A DNA stretch of 64,000 nt, from the NCBI GenBank assembly GCA_050734135.1, contig JBOHUG010000114.1:62001-126000 (forward strand), written 5' to 3'. Positions 15,038 to 23,662 of this stretch are shown one piece after another (the stretch's first letter is position 1; every line of letters starts with the position of its first letter). Under the pieces are notes generated by a model. It made no database searches and was not told the origin of the DNA. It was given only the letters and a program-made list of their open reading frames with translations. This DNA comes from Bog-877 sp050734135. Its GTDB lineage: Bacteria > Chloroflexota > Dormibacteria > Aeolococcales > Bog-877. Position numbers and translations under genes: made by a program.

Positions 15038-16678
15038 CTAGACCGCCACTTCGGCGACCTGCGCCGGCGAGGCGAGCAGATAGGAGTGGCCCCCGGCGCG
15101 CTTGACCACGTACATGGCAGAGTCCGCCTCCTGTAGAACCTCCATCAGGCGCGAGTCCGCTGACCCGCAGGCGCCGCCAATGCTGACGCTCGGGGCTACC
15201 CCATCGACCAGGGTCAGCTTCAGGGCCTCGAGAATCCGCTGGGCGGTGTGCCCCGCGCCCTCCGCCGTGGCATCCAGCAGGAAGGCGGCGAACTCGTCAC
15301 CCCCGGTCCGCGCCATCAGGTCTCCTTTGCGCATGACCCTGGTCGTGGCCTGGGCAATGCCGATCAGCAGGGAGTCGCCGGTGGCGTGACCGAAGGTGTC
15401 GTTCACGGATTTCAGCCCGTCCACGTCGAGGGCGAGCACCGCGAAGCTGCGGCGACCGCCGAGCTGGGCAACCGCTTCCTCCAGGCCTCGACGGTTGGTC
15501 AGCCCGGTCAGCGGATCCGTGACCGCTTCCTTTCGGCTAATCTGCAGGGCCAGCGCGTTGGAGAGAGCCAACGCGACGATGTTGCCCAGGGAAAGGGCCC
15601 GGGTGAAGAGTTCGTCAGAGATGGCCACGCCCCGGGCCGAGACCGTAAGTACCCCGTGAAGCACCCCGTTGGGCGAAATCGGGATCCAGGCCCCGTGGGT
15701 GGTGCCAGTGCTCAAGAGATTGGCCCGGAGAGTTGGGCCGACGGCATTGAGGTCATAGGCTCCGCACGCTGGGTTGCCGGTGCGCACCACCTCGGCGAGA
15801 TACGGGTGCTCCGACAGCGGGTACTTGGAGGCTGAGCGCTGGTTGGACTCGTCGAATTCCCATTCCCCGGTGGCCGTGTCTCCGTCAATCCGGAAGTACT
15901 TCGCTCGCCGACCCGGCACTCCCGGAGGCGAGACCATGACCGCAGCTAACAAGCAGGCCTCGGATAGCACCGTGTCCGGCTGGAGCAGCGAGCTGAGGTG
16001 TTGGGCTGCCTGACTCAGACCGTCAGCCTGGCGAAGAGACTCTTCCCGCTCGGCGAGCGCTCGATGCAGTCGATCCCTGAGACGGTGCGTAGCGACGGTG
16101 ATGACGACGCTGGCGGCTCCCCAGAACGCTGCCCGCCGCGCCATCGTCAAGAACGGTTCGTGCTCCGCGATGGAGAGCCCGACGATGGCCAACACGCAGC
16201 CGGCGATGACGACGACTGATTCCCACTTGTGCAAGTAGAGAGCGGTCCAGAGCACTGGCACCAGGAAGATTGGCAGCATCCCGGTCTCGACGGTGCCGAC
16301 CGAGATGATGATCAGAGTAGCCGACGCCACGTAGACCAGGGAAGGCAGGACCGCCGTCCATTTGGGGTATTCCCGCCAGGGGAGCGCGTTGGCAGCACAG
16401 ACAACCCCCAGCAGGAAGGTGCCGGCCGCGAACGGCACGCCATACCTGGGTCCGGAGGGAAGGGCAGCGCTGACGTCGGCGATCACGGCCAGAGCCATGA
16501 AGGGCAGGGAACGCCCGAGTAGTTGCCTTCTCTCCCTGGAGAGCGAGAGTTGAGCTTGGCTGCGCTCCATCACGGCGCGGAGCTGTAGCGGCGCCGTGCT
16601 GGTCGATCTGGCTGGGGTGTTCACGGGTCGATCCGATTCTGCCGCCCGGTCCCCAGTTCTGATGAACGAAAATGCCAC
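15038..16678 (-). CDS. Membrane-anchored GAF-GGDEF diguanylate cyclase
   Basis: This 546-residue protein begins with a cytoplasmic N-terminus and about six membrane helices (residues ~58-205). A GAF-like sensor (~230-370) and a C-terminal GGDEF domain follow. The active-site motif is intact (GGDEF near residue 457), as are DPLTGLTNRRGLEE and DVDGLKSVNDTFGHATGD. An RxxD product-inhibition site (RKGD) lies 5 residues before GGDEF, so c-di-GMP feedback is expected. It should make c-di-GMP from two GTP in response to a signal sensed by the membrane or GAF part. No EAL or PilZ gene is nearby. It is convergent with the membrane protein at 13805. Confidence 0.9.
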   Translation of the reverse strand: MAFSFIRTGDRAAESDRPVNTPARSTSTAPLQLRAVMERSQAQLSLSRERRQLLGRSLPFMALAVIADVSAALPSGPRYGVPFAAGTFLLGVVCAANALPWREYPKWTAVLPSLVYVASATLIIISVGTVETGMLPIFLVPVLWTALYLHKWESVVVIAGCVLAIVGLSIAEHEPFLTMARRAAFWGAASVVITVATHRLRDRLHRALAEREESLRQADGLSQAAQHLSSLLQPDTVLSEACLLAAVMVSPPGVPGRRAKYFRIDGDTATGEWEFDESNQRSASKYPLSEHPYLAEVVRTGNPACGAYDLNAVGPTLRANLLSTGTTHGAWIPISPNGVLHGVLTVSARGVAISDELFTRALSLGNIVALALSNALALQISRKEAVTDPLTGLTNRRGLEEAVAQLGGRRSFAVLALDVDGLKSVNDTFGHATGDSLLIGIAQATTRVMRKGDLMARTGGDEFAAFLLDATAEGAGHTAQRILEALKLTLVDGVAPSVSIGGACGSADSRLMEVLQEADSAMYVVKRAGGHSYLLASPAQVAEVAV

Positions 16679-16787
16679 AGGATCGTCCCGATCACCCGCG
16701 CCGGCGCTCGATTCGAAGGCGGCGCTAAGCCGCCGTCACGACTTCCACCGTCGTTCCGACCCGATCGGGCTCTGCACGTGGAAGTAG

Positions 16788-17181
16788 TTGAGCATCTCCT
16801 TCGCCGAGTACGTACTGAGCGCCGTCTTCAGCCTGATAGCGATTCGGCAGCTGCGCGGCCAACGGTTGGCGGGAATCAGGCTCTGTTTCCCCCGGCTGGC
16901 AGTCGCGGTGGTCTCCGTGAACTACCTGCACGGGATCCCCACGAGGGGCAACGACCTGATGGTGGTGGCTGGGGGAGCACTGGTGGGCTAAGTTCTTGGG
17001 GGCGCTCCGCGCAAACTTCACCACGGTGAATCCCGGTCCTGGGGACATTTTCTACGCCAAGGCGGGCTGGCTCGCGGCCTTCTTCTGGATCCTCGGAGTG
17101 AGCGCCCGGTTGGGCTTCGCCCTCTACGCCAAGAACGACGGTGGGATCTCGATTGCCCGGTTCAGCGCCTCCCCGACCTGA
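16788..17181 (+). pseudogene. Small polytopic membrane protein (DUF1453/CcdC-like) broken by a frame change
   Basis: A first frame from ATG/GTG near 16788 encodes about 66 residues with a membrane helix, a basic RQLRGQRLAG loop and YLHGIPTRGND. It hits TAA at 16989-16991. Skipping one T at 16989 restores a continuous protein (GKFLGALRANFT...) that runs to 17181, with a further membrane helix (AGWLAAFFWILGVSARLGFALYA). The joined ~130-residue product has the layout of small multi-helix membrane proteins of the DUF1453/CcdC kind. The joined halves fit too well to be chance. Either the gene is decayed or there is a one-base sequence error. Confidence 0.5.
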
Positions 17182-17663
17182 CCGGAACCGCCTGGGCACC
17201 TTGACCGATCCTAATGACCCTGGGGGAATTCGTCAGGCGGAGCGGGATCCCCATCGTTCGCGCCTACTGGCCAGCTCTGAGGAGCCACTCAAGTGCCGCC
17301 ATCTCGAGTGAGAAGGCGTGAACTGGAATGAGTGGCGACTTCGACTCCGGGTCGAACTCAAAGTGAGATGGAGCGAAACCGGATGGACGCTTTGGTTAGA
17401 TACGAAAGTGAAGTCAAGGGGGTGCATTGCCTCCGTAGGGAGACACGCCACTGCACAATGGTGGGTACGTGCACACCTCCGGTCCATTTCGTATTCACGC
17501 GCACGGGGTATTGAAGACGGGAGTGAATCACGCGCCCCGAACCCCATTGAGGGCGCCACCGCCGCGGGGCAAGTCCCAGTACGAACTTGTAACTGAACTT
17601 GCAGCCCACCGTGATCGCTGTTAGAGTCGAGGGTCGAGACACTCCCATCTCACGTTCCAGCCT
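17182..17663. other. 482-nt intergenic region, lower in G+C
   Basis: No convincing frame was found on either strand, and composition is visibly less GC-rich than the neighbours. It holds the promoter and a heptamer direct repeat (GAACTTG at 17583-17589 and 17595-17601) just before the secreted CHAP gene. The stretch from 17300 to 17580 has several short imperfect hairpins that I cannot assign. Confidence 0.5.
17599..17627 (+). promoter_or_regulatory. Sigma-70-like promoter of the CHAP gene
   Basis: TTGCAG (17599-17604), a 17-nt spacer and TAGAGT (17622-17627) give a start about 30 nt before ATG 17664. The second GAACTTG repeat overlaps the -35 element. Confidence 0.5.
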
Positions 17664-18809
17664 ATGTCTCAAGTCCGAATCAAGCGAGTCCTACGCGCCG
17701 CAGCCCAGTTGGGCATGTTCGGAATCGCCGCCATGGCGGCATCACTAGTCACCACCGGTCCGGCGTCCGCCAGCTATGCGACGGAGATCCAACAACTCAA
17801 GGCTCAGCAGGCGTCGCTACTCCAGCAGCTAGGTTCTCTGCAGGGTGCGGCTTCGACCGTCGGCCAGGAAGCCGCAGCCACTCAAACTCAGATCACCGCT
17901 GTTCAGACACAACTTACTCAGGACGAAACTGAGCTCAGCCAGGTGACTGGTGAGCTGGACCAGACCAAAGCGCAGCTCGTGGCGACCCGGGCTCAGATGG
18001 CGAAGGACCGTTCGCAGCTGGCGGATCTAGTCACCATCCTCTACCAGCGGGACGGCAGCGACTCGATGGCTGCCGCCATCGCCGACAGTTCGAGCATCTC
18101 CAAATTGGTGGACGACACAGTCGACCTCCAGACTGTTCGGGCGCAGTTCGACTCTCTGACGCAACAGCTGATCGCGGACGCTAATGCGCTCAAAAAACTC
18201 CAGGCGCAGCAGCAGGCGCAGGAGCAGCAGGTCAACACCCTGGTGAACACAGTTCAGGGCCAAGAGGACCAATTGCAAACGCAGGAGAGTCAACTGACCA
18301 CGGAGCAGAACAGTCTGACGGGTCAGGCGGCCACCATCTCCGCACAGGTGCAGCAGATCTCGGCACAAATCGTGGTGCTTGAGGACGACTCAGCTGCGGG
18401 CGGAAGTGGAAGTGGCTCATTTGGCGAGATCGTAAATGCGTGTAACGGGTGTTACAGCGGACCCTATCTCAGCCCTCCTCAGAACGACTACACCCCGGTA
18501 GGTCAGTGCACTTGGTTCGTGGCCACCCACGCGATCATCGGATGGCGCGCGAATGCGGATGACTGGATCGCCGACGATAGTGAATACCCGATCGGAAGTA
18601 CGCCGCAAGTTGGTTCGATCGTTGTTTTTATCCCCGGGTACAATCGCTTCTACAGCGACTTGGGCCATGTGGCCTGGGTCGTGGCTATCGGTGGGGGGTC
18701 TAGTGGCACCCAGTTCACTGTAGAAGAAGACAATGTTGAAAGCGGTGGCCTAGAGGACATGCGCATCATCCCTAACACCAGCGGAGTCATGGGCTTCATC
18801 TACCCGTAA
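17664..18809 (+). CDS. Secreted coiled-coil CHAP-domain peptidoglycan hydrolase (PcsB-like)
   Basis: This 381-residue protein starts at ATG 17664. A signal peptide spans about residues 1-37 (RRVLRAA-type basic end, hydrophobic core, cleavage after ASA). A long Gln/Ala-rich coiled coil (~40-245) contains the KDRSQLADLVTILYQRDG hinge also seen in two other proteins in the window. After a Gly/Ser linker comes a CHAP domain with catalytic Cys in VGQCTWFVATH and His in DLGHVAWVV, ending GFIYP. PcsB-type proteins split peptidoglycan at division and are often activated through FtsEX via the coiled coil. The chassis points to similar control here, which is inference. Confidence 0.9.
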   Translation: MSQVRIKRVLRAAAQLGMFGIAAMAASLVTTGPASASYATEIQQLKAQQASLLQQLGSLQGAASTVGQEAAATQTQITAVQTQLTQDETELSQVTGELDQTKAQLVATRAQMAKDRSQLADLVTILYQRDGSDSMAAAIADSSSISKLVDDTVDLQTVRAQFDSLTQQLIADANALKKLQAQQQAQEQQVNTLVNTVQGQEDQLQTQESQLTTEQNSLTGQAATISAQVQQISAQIVVLEDDSAAGGSGSGSFGEIVNACNGCYSGPYLSPPQNDYTPVGQCTWFVATHAIIGWRANADDWIADDSEYPIGSTPQVGSIVVFIPGYNRFYSDLGHVAWVVAIGGGSSGTQFTVEEDNVESGGLEDMRIIPNTSGVMGFIYP

Positions 18810-18833
18810 TCGATGTCGTCTTCGCAGAGGGGG

Positions 18834-18839
18834 TACCGT
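18834..18839 (+). promoter_or_regulatory. Leaderless-type -10 box TACCGT
   Basis: TACCGT ends 7 nt before ATG 18847. Confidence 0.45.
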
Positions 18840-18846
18840 ACTGGTT

Positions 18847-19713
18847 ATGTCAGCGCTTAAGCGCCCCGCGGCTGCGGTTCCGCCGAGCACGCGACCTATG
18901 ATCGTCTACCACGGCGACTGCCCTGACGGCTTCGGGGCAGCCTTCGCCGCCTGGAAGCGGTATGGCGAAGCGGCCGACTATGTCCCTGTCAGCCATGGCG
19001 ATCCTCCCCCAAAAACGACAGGGCGGCATGTCCTGATGGCTGACTTTGCCTACGACCGGGAAGTTACCGAAAAGCTGGCTGAGTCCGCGGCGAGTCTCGT
19101 GGTCCTGGATCATCATCGGTCGGCAGCCAGCGAACTGGCGGATCTTCCCTACTGCGTCTTCGACATGAACCGCAGTGGTGCCGTGATGGCCTGGCAGTAC
19201 CTCCACGAGGAACCAGTCCCCGCGCTGCTTCGCTACGTCCAGGATCGGGACCTGTGGCGTCATGATCTACCTGAAAGCGAAGAGGTGTCGGCCGCCTTGC
19301 GAGCCCATGACTTTGACTTCAAAACATGGGACTCCATCGATGTCGACCAGCTACGCGTAGAAGGTCGTGCCCTGCTCCGCTATCAGCGCCGCATGGTCGA
19401 GCGCGTTGCCGCACACGCCAGTATGGTCGACATCCTCGGAACGGTGGTCCCCACGGTAAACAGCGCGGTGCTGCAGAGTGAGCTGGGCGATGTTCTCGCC
19501 ACCGGACACCCCTTTGCCGGCGTGTGGTGGCAGGGAAGCGGAGACCTGGCTCGCTGGTCTCTGCGCTCGACCCCTGGGGGGGTGGATGTCAGCCTGATCG
19601 CGGCCCGGTACGGTGGCGGCGGTCACCGAACTGCGGCTGGGTTCAAGGGGCCGGTGCCGAAGGCTGGGAAGTTGGCGCCGCCTCCCGAGAACGAGGCTCC
19701 GACTCGGCCCTAG
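18847..19713 (+). CDS. DHH/DHHA1 family phosphoesterase
   Basis: This 288-residue protein carries DHH-family motifs: YHGDCPDGFGAAFA (metal-binding Asp, residues ~21-34), MADFAYD, VVLDHH (the DHH signature) and a C-terminal DHHA1 motif ARYGGGGHRTAAGF. Such enzymes hydrolyse phosphoester bonds in nano-RNA, pAp or cyclic dinucleotides using two Mn2+. The YHGD-x-PDG form is typical of a subfamily of stand-alone phosphoesterases whose substrate is often not assigned. A -10 box 7 nt before ATG suggests leaderless transcription. Its end overlaps the convergent DUF3151 gene by 4 nt. Confidence 0.85.
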   Translation: MSALKRPAAAVPPSTRPMIVYHGDCPDGFGAAFAAWKRYGEAADYVPVSHGDPPPKTTGRHVLMADFAYDREVTEKLAESAASLVVLDHHRSAASELADLPYCVFDMNRSGAVMAWQYLHEEPVPALLRYVQDRDLWRHDLPESEEVSAALRAHDFDFKTWDSIDVDQLRVEGRALLRYQRRMVERVAAHASMVDILGTVVPTVNSAVLQSELGDVLATGHPFAGVWWQGSGDLARWSLRSTPGGVDVSLIAARYGGGGHRTAAGFKGPVPKAGKLAPPPENEAPTRP

Positions 19714-20273
19714 GGGAGTTCCTCCTGATCCAGTAGCTCGCCCGGGTTGGGCACGGGCCGCGCCCCCACCCTGAGTCCGTCCTCGGGATCCAGGTCGAGC
19801 AGGAACTGGTGGCACCGGGACGCTTCGTCCTCCTCCCCCAGGGCGGCGGCGGACAGCATCAGAAGATAGAGACTCCGGAGAAAGCCCTGGTTCGTCGGCT
19901 CCGACCAATGCACCTGGCCAGTGCCGCCCCAACCGCTCTTGCGCAAACGATCGAGTCCCCGGTGATATCCGACCCGGGAGTAGGCGTACGCGGCGACCGG
20001 GTCGCCGCCGGCATAGGCAGCCTCGGCGAGCCTGGCCCAGCCGTCGAGAAAGGTCGGATTCTCGCCACACAACTGGCTCAGGAGTACCCGGCGATCTGGC
20101 CCCGGGGCGTCCCCTACCGAACCCAAGATGAGCGCTAGGGTCGAAATCGCCCGGGGATTCTCCACCGGGAGCACGGTCTGGTGGGTCGCCTGGATCTGGT
20201 GTCCGTGAGGCGCAACCGGCAGGGTAGTCAGGGGTCGCTGCGGGTTGTTTGGCTGATCTGGTGTACTGCTCAC
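19710..20273 (-). CDS. DUF3151 family protein
   Basis: This 187-residue protein has the DUF3151 pattern: FLDGWARLAEAAY, the strongly conserved AYSRVGYHRGLDRLRKSGWGG, NQGFLRSLYLL, and DEASRCHQFLLDLDPE. The repeated helical pairs resemble TPR-like packing. The GTG start at 20273 is preceded by AAGGGGAG at good spacing, so this gene uses a conventional ribosome site. The family is known mainly from Actinobacteria and relatives and has no established function. It is cytoplasmic, with no membrane segment. Confidence 0.85.
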   Translation of the reverse strand: MSSTPDQPNNPQRPLTTLPVAPHGHQIQATHQTVLPVENPRAISTLALILGSVGDAPGPDRRVLLSQLCGENPTFLDGWARLAEAAYAGGDPVAAYAYSRVGYHRGLDRLRKSGWGGTGQVHWSEPTNQGFLRSLYLLMLSAAALGEEDEASRCHQFLLDLDPEDGLRVGARPVPNPGELLDQEELP

Positions 20274-20309
20274 CGCTCCCCTTTAGATGGCCGCCAGCGG
20301 CGGCGACTG

Positions 20310-20386
20310 TGGTACCCCGTAGCGGATTCGAACCGCTGATCTCCGCCTTGAGAGGGCGGTGTCCTTGGCCACTAGACGAACGGGGC
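20310..20386 (-). tRNA. tRNA-Glu (anticodon CUC) with encoded CCA
   Basis: On the minus strand the gene runs from 20386 to 20310. Acceptor arms GCCCCGT/ACGGGGT pair with one G-U. The anticodon stem CCGCC/GGCGG encloses the loop CTCTCAA, giving anticodon CUC for GAG codons. The T-arm loop is GGTTCGAATCC. The terminal CCA is encoded (20310-20312). Confidence 0.95.
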
Positions 20387-20436
20387 GAGAGTGCTCAAGG
20401 CAGTCCCGACTCCTCCGTCGATCAGTATATGGGCGG

Positions 20437-22308
20437 TCAATACAACGGTCGGAGCGGCGCAGCCCAGATGGCAAGGACAGCGTCTACCAGCGCCGCGTGG
20501 CTTTGCACTTGCGGGTAGTTCCCCCAGAGCTCTCCCGTCTCGGGGTCGGCGACCTCGGAGAGCTGGCCGGCTGCCCCGGCCAGCTGGTAGACGGCCCGAA
20601 CTCGAGACTCGGCGGCTTCCAGCTCGCCCAGCAGAGCTTCGGCCCAGGCCGCCCAGAGCGCCGGAAATATGAACGGAAAGCAGGGAGCCGCGATGCCGTC
20701 GCGCTCGGGCGAGTGCCTGGCCATCAGCGGACCGCGGCCCAGGTCGAGGGCGACCCGTCGAAGGGTGGCGTCGGCATCCGGTTGGTCAGCGACGACGAAC
20801 CCGACAAGATAAGCGGCCAGCAGGGCCGAGTCAGCACCGGAGTCCTGGAAGGACATGACCAGCTCCCGGTTGGGTCCCCGGCCCCGATGTAGCAGCTCGC
20901 TCTCGATCGCGGTCTGCTCCTTCCGCCAGGCGTCAACCGCTCCCTCGATTTGGCCCCGGTCGGCGAGGGAGCAGGCGGCCTCGAGCGCCGACCACGCCAT
21001 GACCTTGCTATGGACATAATCCTGGGTCTTGCCGCGCGCCTCCCAGATTCCGTGATCGGGAAGTCGCCAAGTACGGGCCGCCGCGGCGGCGATAGCCGGG
21101 ACGTGGCGGAGGAGCTCCTCCGGGCAGTGATGCTGGTGGCGATCCAGCTCCGAGGCGAGCCGGGCCATCTCGCCCAGGGTGTCAAGCTGCACCTGACCGG
21201 CGGCGCCATTCCCGATGCGAACCACCGCACCCGAGTACCCCCGAAGGTAACCCAATACGTGCTCTTGGGGAAGTTCGCCGCCGAGAACCCGCCGAACCGG
21301 AGCCGCCCGGTCGGGTCGCTCACCGACCAGCCGGCCCAGCCCCCGCGCCACTGCCTCGGCCTCGGGCAGGGCCCCAACGCGGCAGAGCGCCATTCCGGCG
21401 TCGGCGCAGTCCCTCAACCAGGCATAGCGATAGTCCCAGGCCCGGACGCTGGCGGGCCACTGTGGAATCGAGGTGACCGGCGCGGCGACGAACAGCCCGG
21501 AGTCGCGGTGCTGCAGCCCTCGCAGGGTCAGCAGTGACCGATCCACGGCCCCGATCGCCCAGCGAGGGGCGCGGGCGGCGAGCTCGGCGAGCGGGGGGGT
21601 TGCATGCAGTTGCAAAATCCATTCGCGGTCGGCCGCGACCGAGCCCGCCAGAAGCTCTCGGGTCGCCCGGACTGCGTCGGCCGGAGACTCTTCAGCCAGG
21701 GTCAAGAGGGGCGGACGCTGGTCGAGCTCGCCTGGCGCGCCCAGCCAGACCGCGAGGCCCCCCTCGGGCAGGTAGGCGATCAGACCGTCCTCAGCGACCT
21801 CGGTGGACGCGCTGGAAGTCAGTAGCAGCGGCCCACCCGGACCGTCCTCGACGACGCCCTCTGCGAGAGTGGCCCCGAATGGCCCCCTGGCCCAGCCGGC
21901 GCCTCCTCCAGCGCTGGGATCGCGAAGCGTAATCCGAATGGTTGCCCCGGGCGGCCCGTCGACCAGCCAGGCAAGGGCGCTCGCGCCGCTGCCATCGTCC
22001 AGAAGACCGCACTGGATCTGCAGTCCGTCGAGATACGAGAACCGGACGACCCGTGACATCTCAGCCCAGCTGGCGGAGGCATCGACACCCTGTTCCGCAG
22101 TCACCCCTACCGAACCACCTCGACCGGGGTCGAGCAGGGCGGCCAGACGTGCGGCGCTGTCGAAGCCGGGCCAGCACCAGAAATCACAGCCCCCAGCGGG
22201 GTTGATCAGAGCCGCGGTCCGGCCGTCGGCGAGGCAGAAGTAATCCTTCACCGGGAGGTCGAAGCGGCTCGGCGGCGCTGGCGACTCCCGCTCCGACCCC
22301 GACCTCAC
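20437..22308 (-). CDS. Glycoside hydrolase family 15 (glucoamylase/trehalase-type)
   Basis: This is an approximately 623-residue protein from GTG 22308; a TTG 6 nt upstream is possible, but a -10 box sits directly before it. The N-terminal beta-sandwich domain starts with IxDY-type LPVKDYFCLADG and CDFWCWPGFDS. The catalytic (alpha/alpha)6 barrel has RAWDYRYAWLRDCADA (substrate-binding Arg/Asp), HGIWEARGK with the likely general acid Glu near residue 422, and the C-terminal GNYPQVQSHAALVDA. The family hydrolyses alpha-glucosidic bonds in maltooligosaccharides or trehalose. There is no signal peptide, so it should act on intracellular glycan or trehalose. It lies just upstream of tRNA-Glu on the same strand. 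Confidence 0.9.
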   Translation of the reverse strand: MRSGSERESPAPPSRFDLPVKDYFCLADGRTAALINPAGGCDFWCWPGFDSAARLAALLDPGRGGSVGVTAEQGVDASASWAEMSRVVRFSYLDGLQIQCGLLDDGSGASALAWLVDGPPGATIRITLRDPSAGGGAGWARGPFGATLAEGVVEDGPGGPLLLTSSASTEVAEDGLIAYLPEGGLAVWLGAPGELDQRPPLLTLAEESPADAVRATRELLAGSVAADREWILQLHATPPLAELAARAPRWAIGAVDRSLLTLRGLQHRDSGLFVAAPVTSIPQWPASVRAWDYRYAWLRDCADAGMALCRVGALPEAEAVARGLGRLVGERPDRAAPVRRVLGGELPQEHVLGYLRGYSGAVVRIGNGAAGQVQLDTLGEMARLASELDRHQHHCPEELLRHVPAIAAAAARTWRLPDHGIWEARGKTQDYVHSKVMAWSALEAACSLADRGQIEGAVDAWRKEQTAIESELLHRGRGPNRELVMSFQDSGADSALLAAYLVGFVVADQPDADATLRRVALDLGRGPLMARHSPERDGIAAPCFPFIFPALWAAWAEALLGELEAAESRVRAVYQLAGAAGQLSEVADPETGELWGNYPQVQSHAALVDAVLAIWAAPLRPLY

Positions 22309-22314
22309 ACCCAA

Positions 22315-22320
22315 AGGCTA
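22315..22320 (-). promoter_or_regulatory. Leaderless-type -10 box TAGCCT
   Basis: On the minus strand TAGCCT is followed by 6 nt (TTGGGT) and GTG 22308, pointing to leaderless initiation at that GTG. Confidence 0.45.
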
Positions 22321-22346
22321 CCCGCGGAAAGCTTCCCGGTTCTGGC

Positions 22347-23549
22347 TCAGCCCGACATGGTCTGGAGCAGCGCACCGATCTGAGCGATCTTGCTGGCCCA
22401 GCTCTGATCCCTGGCGTAGTCGACGTTCATCCCCTTGGGGGTGGGGCCGTTGTAGTACTGACCCGTCGCCACCGTGCCCGACCGGCCGCCGTAGTTGGCA
22501 ACTTCGGAGCCGGGCGGGGTGAGGTAGTACGCCGAGACGAACCAAGAGACGTAGGAGATGCAGTCCTGGTCGCTGGTGAAGGTCTCGCCGTCGACATAGG
22601 GGTTCGCGTCGTAGGCCTCGAATCCGAACAGGTTGTGCTTGTTCGTGTACAGCGCCGAGGTGCCCCAGCGGGTCTCCAGGACGGCGTCCGAGACCAGATA
22701 GATGGCACTGACGTGATTGGACTGCTCCGCCTGGAGGAAGTAGCTGGCGTCAGCCTCCAGCGGAGTTCCCTGCAGGAACTCCTGGATCTGCTGCAGGGAG
22801 ATGCCGCTGGGAAGGGTCAGGTTGGTATTGACGGTGAAGGACCCTCCCCCTTCGCTAGCGGGAGGCGAGCTGGGGGGTGGGGTCGGCGCCGGGCCACCCG
22901 GTGTAGGAGTGCTCACCGGTGTTGGAGTGGGGGTCGGGGTGGCGCTGGGCGAGCTGCCAGCCGCCGGCGAACTTTTCGAAGCTGGTCCGCCCTGCACTTT
23001 CGGTTGGAAGGTAGCGTCAGCCGCCTGACTGGCCTGGAACTCGGCCACCAGCTCCTCCGCCTGGAGCCGGGACTCGGTCGCCGAAGCCTGCTTCTGCTCC
23101 TGCTGTAGGGCCGCCTCGCTGGCCTGCTCGTTGCGCACATCTTGGGCGAGATTCAGCAGGAGCTGGCGCTGAGAGGCGGTCAGCTGGGAGAGCTCGATCT
23201 GGGTGTCGAGGGCGGTATTGAAATCGGGGCTGGCCAGGACCGAGAGCAGGCCATTGGGAGCGCCGGTGTACTCCTCGGACACCAGGTTGGCCAGCTGCCG
23301 ACGCTCCTGGCCGATCTGGACCTTGTCGCTGGCAATGGCCGTGCGCGCCGCCTGTACCTCGGCGGCAAGCGTTACCAGCTCCGCTTTGGCCTTTGCGACC
23401 AAGGCTGCGAGGGTGGCAGGGGAAGAGGAGGGCGAGTTGGAGCTGGCGCTCGCCAGGGGCGCGCCCGTGCCCGCGATCAAAGCCAGCGCGCCCACGCCGG
23501 CGATGACCGCGGCGGCCGCGGATTGCCCCCACTTCTTGACCCCGTCCAC
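22347..23549 (-). CDS. Secreted coiled-coil GH73 glucosaminidase
   Basis: The protein is about 400 residues from GTG 23549, chosen because it begins a clean signal peptide (VDGVKKWGQ, hydrophobic core, ASAS); an upstream start at 23618 is possible. The mature protein has a coiled coil with QERRQLANLVSEEYTG, the same hinge as in the CHAP protein at 17664. A Pro/Thr/Ser-rich linker (PTPTPTPVSTPTPG) follows, then a C-terminal glucosaminidase domain. That domain has the catalytic Glu in AVLETRWGTSAL (about residue 292) and TNKHNLFGFEAYD. It should cleave the GlcNAc-MurNAc bond of peptidoglycan outside the membrane. It is divergent from the receiver-domain gene at 23663. Confidence 0.88.
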   Translation of the reverse strand: MDGVKKWGQSAAAAVIAGVGALALIAGTGAPLASASSNSPSSSPATLAALVAKAKAELVTLAAEVQAARTAIASDKVQIGQERRQLANLVSEEYTGAPNGLLSVLASPDFNTALDTQIELSQLTASQRQLLLNLAQDVRNEQASEAALQQEQKQASATESRLQAEELVAEFQASQAADATFQPKVQGGPASKSSPAAGSSPSATPTPTPTPVSTPTPGGPAPTPPPSSPPASEGGGSFTVNTNLTLPSGISLQQIQEFLQGTPLEADASYFLQAEQSNHVSAIYLVSDAVLETRWGTSALYTNKHNLFGFEAYDANPYVDGETFTSDQDCISYVSWFVSAYYLTPPGSEVANYGGRSGTVATGQYYNGPTPKGMNVDYARDQSWASKIAQIGALLQTMSG

Positions 23550-23649
23550 GAGGAGCCATTCTTCGATCGGATCGCACAATCCGATCTCGATGTCGCAGCC
23601 CCGATTCTGGACCGTCACCGCGATTGAAGGGTGGGTTTCGCCCGACCCC

Positions 23650-23655
23650 TAGACT
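23650..23655 (+). promoter_or_regulatory. Leaderless-type -10 box TAGACT
   Basis: TAGACT ends 7 nt before GTG 23663 and selects that start over the in-frame TTG at 23624. Confidence 0.45.
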
Positions 23656-23662
23656 CGAACTC

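Noticed and set aside
17480..17600. GTGAATC and CCCGAACCC near a cell-wall hydrolase gene, resembling parts of a c-di-AMP (ydaO) riboswitch
   Set aside because: The two segments are too close together for the ydaO fold, and the likely promoter at 17599-17627 lies downstream, so this DNA would not be in the mRNA leader.
20310..20386. tRNA-Glu as an integration site for a mobile element
   Set aside because: No integrase, no repeated tRNA 3' end and no change in coding style was found around it; flanking genes are ordinary.
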